DNA from: Balneolaceae bacterium
Lineage (GTDB): Bacteria; Bacteroidota; Rhodothermia; Balneolales; Balneolaceae
DNA length: 64,000 bases
Assembly: GCA_020832415.1 (NCBI GenBank)
Contig: JAFIES010000072.1
Location: 1 to 64,000 of the forward strand
Direction of reading: 5' to 3'
The position numbers and the translations under genes are program-made. The notes beneath the pieces are model-generated. The model ran no database searches. It was not told where the DNA came from and saw only the letters and a program-made list of their open reading frames with translations. Shown here piece after piece: positions 33,484-40,660 of this stretch (its first letter is position 1; the number at the start of each line of letters is the position of its first letter).

Positions 33484-35139
33484 ATGAAAAACTATACTTT
33501 ACTTATTCCAATTGCAGTTCTGTTTCTGATTGGCTGCGGATCGCAAACAGACCGTGCTGAATCAAGCATTACAGGGCAATCGCTTTTAAATCATATCGAA
33601 ATACTGTCGTCAGATGAATTTGAGGGACGCGCACCTGCCACCAGGGGCGAAGATCTTACCATTGATTACCTGGTGAATGAGCTTCAAAATATTGGCATCG
33701 CTCCCGGAATGGATGATGGTACTTTTGTGCAAGAATTTCCCTTATTAGGCCAGCGAGTGGATGGCCCGGCCTCATCAATCAGCATCAACAGAAATGGAGA
33801 AACCGTTGAAATTTTATCATTTGGCAGCGAATTTATGGCATGGCCAAGCAATGAAGAAGAGCAGGTTGAAGTACAGAATGCCGAGCTGATATACGTGGGT
33901 TATGGAATACAGGCTCCCGAATTTGACTGGGATGATTATAAGGATGTGGATGTAGCAGGAAAAGTATTGGTATACAAAAATAGTGATCCGTCGTACGATC
34001 CAAATATTTTCGATGGCGATTCACGCCTGTACTATGGCCGGTGGAGTTACAAATTTGAAAAAGCTGAAGAGATGGGTGCTTTGGGTGCAATCATTGTGCA
34101 CACAACACCAACAGCAGGATATGGATGGTCTGTAGTGGAGAACAGCTGGGGACGCGAGCGATTTACCCTCCCCAGAACGGATGATCCTGCCGGACGACCT
34201 GTATTTAACAGCTGGCTTACAGAAGAGGTTAGTGAGGCACTTTTCAGCCATGCCGGCCTCGATTTGCATGAAATGCTCGACGCAGCTGCAGACCGTGAAT
34301 TTCGACCGGTAACTCTTGAAGGCGTAACGATGGATGTAAATCTTACAGCTCATTACAGTGATATGTCTTCAAGAAATGTGATCGGCAAAATTGAAGGAAA
34401 TGATCCTGATCTGCGTGACGAATATGTGATTTTCTCGGCCCACCACGATCACCTTGGAATTGCACCTGAGCCGGTAGATGGCGATTCCATTTTTAATGGA
34501 GCCTGGGATAATGCATCGGGCACGGCAGCTGTACTTGAGATTGCAAACGCCCTGAAACAGATTGAAGGAGATCTGCGCAGAAGTGTGCTCTTTATGTTTG
34601 TGGGGGCAGAAGAGATGGGACTGCTTGGATCGCGTTACTGGTCTGAAAATCCAACGGTTCATCCGGGCAAAGTGTCAGCCAATATTAATCTGGACAGCAT
34701 GCAAATTTATGGTGAAACACGCGATCTTGTTCTTGTTGGCTATAGCAGAAATACGATGACTTCTATTTTTAGGGAGTTTGCAGAAAGAGATGCCCGTACA
34801 GTTGTACCCGATCTGCAGCCGGAACAGGGTTTCTTTTACAGGTCAGATCACTTCTCCTACGCCAGAGTTGGAATTCCGGCAATCTTTCCCAACCCGGGCC
34901 GTGAATATCTGGATAAACCCGAGGGTTTTAATGCAATTGCCGATAGTGTTACGGCAGCCAATTATCACGCTTTATCGGATGAGATCAATGAATATTGGGA
35001 TATGACCGGTATGGAAACCGATACACGCCTGATTTTCCGCGCTTCGATAGACATCATCAATGCAAATGAGATGATGGAGTGGTACCCCGGAGATGAGTTT
35101 GAGGCGATCCGTTTGCAAATGCTTGAAGACGCTCAATAA
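33484..35139 (+). CDS. M28-family metallopeptidase lipoprotein with PA domain
   Basis: 551 aa. Lipobox FLIGC. A PA (protease-associated) insert spans about 135-240 (GYGIQAPEFDWDDYKDVDVAGKV). The two-zinc M28 site is complete: H and D in FSAHHDHLG, bridging D in WDNASGTAA, the EE pair in VGAEEMGLLGS, D in NINLDSM and H in RSDHFSYA. It is an envelope-anchored aminopeptidase acting on peptides outside the inner membrane. It starts in a 165-bp region divergent from the lactonase operon and ends before a 9-bp stem-loop. Confidence 0.92.
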   Translation: MKNYTLLIPIAVLFLIGCGSQTDRAESSITGQSLLNHIEILSSDEFEGRAPATRGEDLTIDYLVNELQNIGIAPGMDDGTFVQEFPLLGQRVDGPASSISINRNGETVEILSFGSEFMAWPSNEEEQVEVQNAELIYVGYGIQAPEFDWDDYKDVDVAGKVLVYKNSDPSYDPNIFDGDSRLYYGRWSYKFEKAEEMGALGAIIVHTTPTAGYGWSVVENSWGRERFTLPRTDDPAGRPVFNSWLTEEVSEALFSHAGLDLHEMLDAAADREFRPVTLEGVTMDVNLTAHYSDMSSRNVIGKIEGNDPDLRDEYVIFSAHHDHLGIAPEPVDGDSIFNGAWDNASGTAAVLEIANALKQIEGDLRRSVLFMFVGAEEMGLLGSRYWSENPTVHPGKVSANINLDSMQIYGETRDLVLVGYSRNTMTSIFREFAERDARTVVPDLQPEQGFFYRSDHFSYARVGIPAIFPNPGREYLDKPEGFNAIADSVTAANYHALSDEINEYWDMTGMETDTRLIFRASIDIINANEMMEWYPGDEFEAIRLQMLEDAQ

Positions 35140-35158
35140 ACATTCTTAACAGCCAATT

Positions 35159-35196
35159 CATGTAAAAGCTGTAGCTTAAATTATCAGTTTTACATG
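35159..35196 (+). terminator. Stem-loop after the M28 peptidase gene
   Basis: CATGTAAAA and TTTTACATG pair perfectly across a 20-base loop and are followed by GTTTTAA. It is a possible weak terminator before the ChaN-like gene. Confidence 0.45.
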
Positions 35197-35221
35197 GTTT
35201 TAATGCGTTCAATTAACATCT

Positions 35222-36088
35222 ATGAAGCACATTTTTTCGCTGTTGTTAGCGGCACTCTTTTTTTGGGGTTTTACAAATACAGTTGAAGAAAAGCCAGCAT
35301 ATCTGCTCTATACCAAAGATGCAGAAGTCATCAGTTATTCTGAAGTGATAGAGCTTGCGCTTCAGAATGATCTGATCTTTTTCGGTGAGTTGCATAACAG
35401 TGCAATTGCTCACTGGCTTCAGCATGAAATGGTGAGGCACCTGGCCGAAGATGATTCGCGTAATACCATTATCGGCATGGAGATGTTTGAAGCCGATCAG
35501 CAGGTTTTGATTGATGAATACTTTAACAGAGCCATCAGCCAGAGCAGCTTCGAGAGTGAAGCCCGGCTTTGGAATAACTATCAAACCGATTACAAGCCAA
35601 TTGTTGAGTTTGCCAGGTTGAACGATCTGAAACTCATCGCCACAAACATTCCGAGAAGATATGCATCCGCGGTTTACAGAGACGGTCTTGAGGCGTTGAA
35701 TGTGCTTAGTCCTCAAGCTAAACAGTGGGTTGCCCCGCTGCCAATCAAAGTTGATAAAGATCTTCCCGCATATCAGAACATGCTGCAGATGGCACATGGC
35801 CACGGAGGTGACAATCTGATTTATGCACAGGCCGTGAAAGATGCCACCATGGCGCATTTTATCTTACTCAATATGGGCCTGGATGACCGGATGTTCCACC
35901 TGAACGGATCGTACCACTCAAATGATTGGGAGGGAATTGTATGGTACATCAACGAGATGGTTTCCGGTTACAACATCCTAACCATCAATACCATTACGGT
36001 TGATGATCCGCTGGATGTAGATCCTGATGAATTGCAATCGGCCGATATAACACTTGTAGTTCCGAATCGTATGACGACTACGTACTAA
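35222..36088 (+). CDS. ChaN-family haem-binding protein, exported
   Basis: 288 aa with a signal peptide (MKHIFSLLLAALFFWGF). The ChaN/DUF399 core is visible: IFFGELHNSAIAHWLQHEMVRHL, then IIGMEMFEADQQVLIDEY, and late HLNGSYHSNDWEGI. In Campylobacter ChaN binds a haem pair at the outer membrane; its role here is inferred from family only. It is 21 bases upstream of hemB, so haem binding and haem synthesis are encoded together. Confidence 0.85.
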   Translation: MKHIFSLLLAALFFWGFTNTVEEKPAYLLYTKDAEVISYSEVIELALQNDLIFFGELHNSAIAHWLQHEMVRHLAEDDSRNTIIGMEMFEADQQVLIDEYFNRAISQSSFESEARLWNNYQTDYKPIVEFARLNDLKLIATNIPRRYASAVYRDGLEALNVLSPQAKQWVAPLPIKVDKDLPAYQNMLQMAHGHGGDNLIYAQAVKDATMAHFILLNMGLDDRMFHLNGSYHSNDWEGIVWYINEMVSGYNILTINTITVDDPLDVDPDELQSADITLVVPNRMTTTY

Positions 36089-36109
36089 CTCAAAACAGAT
36101 CAGGTATAT

Positions 36110-37093
36110 ATGAGCCATTCAGAATATCCATATTTCAGGGGAAGGCGCCTTCGGGCCGGGGAAAATATCCGCAAGATGGTGGCGGAGCATGCGCTTTCAG
36201 TTAATGATTTTATCGCACCACTTTTTGTGATGGAGGGAAAAAATCAAAAGGCAGAAATTCCATCGATGCCCGGTTATTATCGGTTTACGCTAGATCTGCT
36301 TTTGAAAGAGGTGGAGGAGATCAGCAAACTCGGCATTCCATCCGTTTTACTTTTTGCCAAAGTGCCCGATGATAAAAAAGATAACGAAGGCACCGAAGCT
36401 CTGAATCCGGATGGTTTAATGCAGAGATCAGTACGGGCTATCAAAAAAGAGTTTCCTGAGTTGGTTGTGATGACCGATGTAGCTCTTGACCCATACAGCA
36501 GCTACGGGCACGATGGTATCGTGAAGAGTGGTCAGATTATTAATGACGAAAGTGCGGAGCTGCTTGCCAGAATGGCGGTGAGTCATGCAGAGGCCGGTGC
36601 CGATTTTGTGGCACCATCCGACATGATGGATGGCCGAGTTATAATTATTCGACAGTTTCTTGAAGACGCCAGATTTCATAATACAGGAATTATGGCGTAC
36701 AGTGCCAAATATGCATCCTCGTACTATGGTCCGTTTCGTGATGCGCTCGATTCTGCGCCCGGTTTTGGGGATAAAAAAACGTATCAGATGGATCCGGCGA
36801 ACATTAAAGAAGCCATAAAAGAAGCTATTTCAGATGAATCTGAAGGTGCTGATATTATTATGGTTAAACCGGGACTTCCCTATCTGGATGTTGTGCGTGC
36901 GGTTAAAGAATCGGTAAATGTACCGGTTTCCGTTTATAATGTATCCGGCGAGTATGCCATGATTAAAGCTGCCGCCGAAAAAGGCTGGCTTAATGAAGAG
37001 CATGCAATGATGGAGGCATTGATTGCGTTTAAAAGAGCCGGAGCCGATCTCATTGCTACATACTTTGCAAAAGATGCGGCACGATTGTTGTAA
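36110..37093 (+). CDS. hemB: Delta-aminolevulinic acid dehydratase (porphobilinogen synthase)
   Basis: 327 aa. The two Schiff-base lysines are in IMAYSAKYASSYYGPFR (~205) and IMVKPGLPYLD (~258). The metal loop reads DVALDPYSSYGHDG, that is, without the three zinc-binding cysteines, so this is the Mg-dependent, zinc-free type. The allosteric Mg region near the C-terminus is also kept (YNVSGEYAMIKAA). It condenses two ALA molecules to porphobilinogen. It is in one transcript with the ChaN-like gene; hemL lies 1.2 kb downstream beyond htpX. Confidence 0.95.
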   Translation: MSHSEYPYFRGRRLRAGENIRKMVAEHALSVNDFIAPLFVMEGKNQKAEIPSMPGYYRFTLDLLLKEVEEISKLGIPSVLLFAKVPDDKKDNEGTEALNPDGLMQRSVRAIKKEFPELVVMTDVALDPYSSYGHDGIVKSGQIINDESAELLARMAVSHAEAGADFVAPSDMMDGRVIIIRQFLEDARFHNTGIMAYSAKYASSYYGPFRDALDSAPGFGDKKTYQMDPANIKEAIKEAISDESEGADIIMVKPGLPYLDVVRAVKESVNVPVSVYNVSGEYAMIKAAAEKGWLNEEHAMMEALIAFKRAGADLIATYFAKDAARLL

Positions 37094-37116
37094 ATAGTAT
37101 CATCAAACAGACAAAT

Positions 37117-37130
37117 CCTCTGATCAGAGG
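37117..37130. repeat. Perfect 14-bp palindrome upstream of htpX
   Basis: CCTCTGATCAGAGG is fully self-complementary and lies 40 bases before the htpX ATG, in the 76-bp hemB-htpX gap. It fits an operator for a dimeric regulator; no T-run makes a terminator unlikely. Confidence 0.45.
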
Positions 37131-37169
37131 TGACAAAAAGAGTATCAATCAACTAAATAGAAGTATATC

Positions 37170-38060
37170 ATGAAGCGTATTTTATTATTTCTGGCTACCA
37201 ACTTTGCCATACTTATTGTGGCAAGCGTTACGATGTCGCTGTTGGGCGTCGGTTCTTTCCTGGATGAATCAGGAACCAACCTCAATCTGCAGGCATTGCT
37301 TGTATTCTGCCTGATTTTTGGTATGGGTATATCCCTTGTATCACTCCTTTTTTCAAAGAAAATTGCGAAATGGACTACGAAGGTTCAGATTATTGATCAA
37401 CCAAGAAATGAGCGTGAACAGTGGCTGATGAGGCTTGTTGAAGAGCAGTCAAAAGCGGCCGGAATCGGAATGCCCGAAGTGGGTATCTTTCCTGCACAGC
37501 AGGCTAACGCATTTGCAACCGGCGCAAACCGAAACAAAGCACTTGTTGCTGTTAGTGAAGGGATGATGCAGCGGTTCGATCGTGAAGAGATCCGCGCTGT
37601 AATGGGCCATGAAATTGGTCACGTGGCAAATGGCGATATGATTACCCTGGCACTTATACAGGGTGTGGTGAATGCATTTGTGATGTTCCTGGCCCGTATA
37701 GTCGGGTTTGTGGTAGATCGTGTGGTGCTGAAAAATGAGCAAGGCCTTGGCATCGGTTATTTTGTAACCACAATTGTTACTGAGATTATTCTCGCATTCC
37801 TTGCATCGATGATTGTGTTCTGGTTCTCCAGAAGACGTGAATTTGTAGCTGATGAAGCCGGCGCACGGCTCGGCAGCCGACAAGGCATGATTGCAGCGCT
37901 GCAAAGATTGCAGAGAGAAAGCAATGTGCCAAACCAGATGCCGGAATCGATGCAGGCATTTGGCATTACAAGCGGAAAACGAAAAGGAATCAAAGCACTT
38001 TTTGCAACACACCCGCCGCTGGAAGAGCGAATTGCGGCCCTCCAGAATATGAGCGACTGA
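37170..38060 (+). CDS. htpX: Membrane-bound zinc metalloprotease HtpX
   Basis: 296 aa. Two N-terminal transmembrane helices, the M48 motif VMGHEIGHVANGDM (~143-156), two further membrane helices (IVGFVV, IVTEIILAFLASMIVFWF), and the third zinc ligand in RREFVADEAGARL. HtpX degrades misfolded inner-membrane proteins together with FtsH. The C-terminal GKRKGIKALFATHPPLEERIAAL is typical. A 14-bp palindrome precedes it, so stress-controlled expression is possible but unproven. Confidence 0.95.
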   Translation: MKRILLFLATNFAILIVASVTMSLLGVGSFLDESGTNLNLQALLVFCLIFGMGISLVSLLFSKKIAKWTTKVQIIDQPRNEREQWLMRLVEEQSKAAGIGMPEVGIFPAQQANAFATGANRNKALVAVSEGMMQRFDREEIRAVMGHEIGHVANGDMITLALIQGVVNAFVMFLARIVGFVVDRVVLKNEQGLGIGYFVTTIVTEIILAFLASMIVFWFSRRREFVADEAGARLGSRQGMIAALQRLQRESNVPNQMPESMQAFGITSGKRKGIKALFATHPPLEERIAALQNMSD

Positions 38061-38089
38061 ATTTAGAAATCTGGTATTGTGGCGATGTT

Positions 38090-38250
38090 TCGAAAGTCCC
38101 CTCTTGAGAGGGGATTTAGGGATGTGTATGAGAGGAATTAAATCTTGAACAGATTCTTTACTCAATCAACGTATCGAACACACCCCTCGATCAGTAAAGC
38201 AGGCTTTGCCTCTTTACCTTCACTTTTCCCTCTCAAGAGGGGAATTCTTC
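38090..38250. repeat. Inverted-repeat intergenic element
   Basis: CCCCTCTTGAGAGGG at 38098-38112 occurs in inverted orientation at 38228-38242 (CCCTCTCAAGAGGGG). Each copy is itself a 7+2+7 (or nearly) palindrome. The interior has GATGTGT and its partner ACACACCCC. The whole 160 bases between htpX and hemL could fold into one large stem. It resembles short dispersed repeats common in Bacteroidota intergenic DNA. Confidence 0.6.
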
Positions 38251-38293
38251 TGACTTCAAATAACTAAACGACTTATCCAACACAACCTGACCC

Positions 38294-39592
38294 ATGCTAT
38301 TAAACAAAAGCGAATACCTGTTCAACAAAGCACAAAAATTTATTCCCGGCGGGGTCAACTCACCGGCAAGGGCATTTAAATCAGTAGGAGGGATACCGGT
38401 CTTTTTCAAAAAGGCAAAAGGTTCAGTAATCACTGATGAAGATGGAAATGAATTCATTGATTATGTTGGCTCATGGGGCCCGATGATTCTCGGCCACGCC
38501 TTCCCGCCGGTTGTAAAAGCTGTTCAGGATGCATCATTTAATTCCACTTCGTTTGGTGCACCCACCGAACTTGAAATTGAGATGGCGGAACTGGTGCAGC
38601 AAATGGTTCCGAATGTAGAGAGGGTAAGGATGGTAAATTCCGGAACAGAAGCTTGTATGAGTGCTGTTCGCGTGGCGCGCGGTTATACCGGAAAAGAAAA
38701 AATCATCAAATTTGAGGGGAATTATCATGGCCATGGCGATGCTTTTCTGATTAAAGCAGGCAGTGGCGCTTTAACACTTGGCAAGCCCAGCAGCCCCGGT
38801 GTAACAAAGGGAACGGCCAAAGACACCCTGAACGCTGACTATAACGACCTGCCAAGTGTCGAAAAACTTCTGAAAAAGAATAAAGCCAATGTGGCTGCAA
38901 TTATTCTTGAGCCGGTTGCTGGAAATATGGGGTGCATTCCGCCTGAGCCCGGTTTTCTGGAAGGCCTTCGGAAGCTGTGTGATGAACACGAAACTGTTCT
39001 CATTTTTGATGAAGTGATGACCGGATTTCGACTTGCACGAGGCGGAGCCCAGGAACGGTTTAATATTTGGGCCGATCTGGTAACGTTTGGCAAGATTATC
39101 GGTGGCGGCTTGCCGGTGGGTGCCTTTGGCGGTAAGAAAGAGATCATGGATGTAGTAGCACCTGTTGGGCCCGTATACCAGGCGGGCACGCTTTCAGGGA
39201 ATCCGCTTGCGATGAGTGCCGGCCTTGCACAATTGGGAGCTCTCGAAAAACATCCGGAAATTTATGTGGATCTGGAAGAGAAAACAGAATATCTGAAAAA
39301 GAATCTGACCAATGTGCTGAACAAGCATGAACTGGATTACCATATGAATCAGGTTGGTTCGATGATCAGCCTGTTCTTTACAAAAGTGAAGGTGCGAGAC
39401 TTCAAAGGAGCCAATTCAACCGATCAGCAATTCTTCAAAAAGTTTTTCCACGAGATGCTGAAGCGTGGCATCTACCTGCCGCCATCTCCATTCGAGAGCT
39501 GGTTCCTGGCAAATACACTCACATACGAAATGCTCGATAAAACCATCGCAGCAGCAGATGAATCAATTGGCGTAGTTAAATCGGTCAGTTAA
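38294..39592 (+). CDS. hemL: Glutamate-1-semialdehyde 2,1-aminomutase
   Basis: 432-aa fold-type I PLP enzyme making 5-aminolevulinate from glutamate semialdehyde (C5 pathway). It starts with the family's [50 protein letters not shown] and the PLP-lysine in [18 protein letters not shown] are all present. With hemB close by, it supports haem synthesis from glutamyl-tRNA. An 11-bp stem terminator with GGAA loop follows. Confidence 0.95.
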   Translation: MLLNKSEYLFNKAQKFIPGGVNSPARAFKSVGGIPVFFKKAKGSVITDEDGNEFIDYVGSWGPMILGHAFPPVVKAVQDASFNSTSFGAPTELEIEMAELVQQMVPNVERVRMVNSGTEACMSAVRVARGYTGKEKIIKFEGNYHGHGDAFLIKAGSGALTLGKPSSPGVTKGTAKDTLNADYNDLPSVEKLLKKNKANVAAIILEPVAGNMGCIPPEPGFLEGLRKLCDEHETVLIFDEVMTGFRLARGGAQERFNIWADLVTFGKIIGGGLPVGAFGGKKEIMDVVAPVGPVYQAGTLSGNPLAMSAGLAQLGALEKHPEIYVDLEEKTEYLKKNLTNVLNKHELDYHMNQVGSMISLFFTKVKVRDFKGANSTDQQFFKKFFHEMLKRGIYLPPSPFESWFLANTLTYEMLDKTIAAADESIGVVKSVS

Positions 39593-39646
39593 CAGACATG
39601 GTATTTCTACAATTTGCCACAAACTCTTGTTCCATGATTGAAGATT

Positions 39647-39677
39647 GATATGGTTTCGGAAGAGACCATGTCTTTTT
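39647..39677 (+). terminator. Rho-independent terminator of hemL
   Basis: GATATGGTTTC and GAGACCATGTC pair over 11 positions (two G-T wobbles) closed by a GGAA tetraloop, then TTTTT. It lies between the convergent hemL and ThuA genes. Confidence 0.8.
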
Positions 39678-39682
39678 GGGGC

Positions 39683-40636
39683 TTAATCAACTTTTAAAAT
39701 GATATCTCCCGGTGTGATACCGGGCTTAAACTGTTCACCAAAACCAGCCGGGTTGGGTTCATACTCACCGATGATTTCGGCACCCAACCCATCTTCCGGA
39801 ATTTCATCTTCGAGGCCGAGAGCCCAGAAGATCCCCTGAAGGGATAGTTGACGCATATTTTCATCAAAAAAATCGTAGGGATGGCCAAGAGTAGTGAAAA
39901 ACACACGACTTGTTCCGTGTTCTCCCTCGTAGTAGTGAACCCATGCAACGGTATGGGGATCATCAAAATAATCACCTCCAGGTTCAGCTCCTTCTACCGC
40001 GCGTCCGTACAGCAACGGCTCCACATCATCTAAAAGCGTAGTTGCATGGTAGAGCCAGCTTCGTACGTGAAAAGGTTCAACACCACGAAGAACAGGGTTC
40101 GCTTCTGATCCGTCATGAATAAATACATCCGTTGAATTCTGTCCGCCGTGATGGCTGATCCACGGTAGCCCAAATACCTGTTGTGGCCACTCAAAATCAA
40201 GATGGTGGTTTCGATGATCTTCACCGTAGCTAAATGCATGCGTAGCTGTACGAAACCCGGCCATCGGTTTGCCCGATTCTGCAAAATCGAGGATGTACTG
40301 CAATTGCTCATCCGGCAAATTTCTGAATCGGGTGTACATAACCATCATATCGGCATCTTCCAGAACATCAAGACCTTCGATGTTATCCTGTCGGTTTGGA
40401 TCAATCACACCGTCTGTTAATGCATATGTTACCGTTACATTAAAACCATAACGGTTAGCGAGAATCCGGGCAAGCATAGGCATGCTCTCTTCCGATCTGT
40501 ACTCTTCATCACCGGTTACAAAGACAATGTGAGGCGCGTCTGAATCGGGATGATAAGAACTGATAACCGGATCAGAACCGAGTTCATTTGTACATGCAAA
40601 AGTAATCAAAAAAATGAGGATGCTATATTTAAACAT
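39683..40636 (-). CDS. ThuA-like domain lipoprotein
   Basis: 317 aa; lipobox ITFAC near residue 15. The ThuA (trehalose-utilisation, class I amidotransferase-like) fold shows in IVFVTGDEEYRSEESMPML, MVMYTRFRNLPDEQLQYILDF, AGFRTATHAFSY, HHGGQNSTDVF and GTSRVFFTTLGHPYDF. These domains occur with sugar-oxidising enzymes in Bacteroidota and Planctomycetota, with unclear chemistry. The gene is 24 bases downstream of the SGNH/propeller/cupredoxin gene and most probably co-transcribed with it. Confidence 0.85.
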   Translation of the reverse strand: MFKYSILIFLITFACTNELGSDPVISSYHPDSDAPHIVFVTGDEEYRSEESMPMLARILANRYGFNVTVTYALTDGVIDPNRQDNIEGLDVLEDADMMVMYTRFRNLPDEQLQYILDFAESGKPMAGFRTATHAFSYGEDHRNHHLDFEWPQQVFGLPWISHHGGQNSTDVFIHDGSEANPVLRGVEPFHVRSWLYHATTLLDDVEPLLYGRAVEGAEPGGDYFDDPHTVAWVHYYEGEHGTSRVFFTTLGHPYDFFDENMRQLSLQGIFWALGLEDEIPEDGLGAEIIGEYEPNPAGFGEQFKPGITPGDIILKVD

Positions 40637-40660
40637 GAAAACTGTATTTAAAAAAAATTA

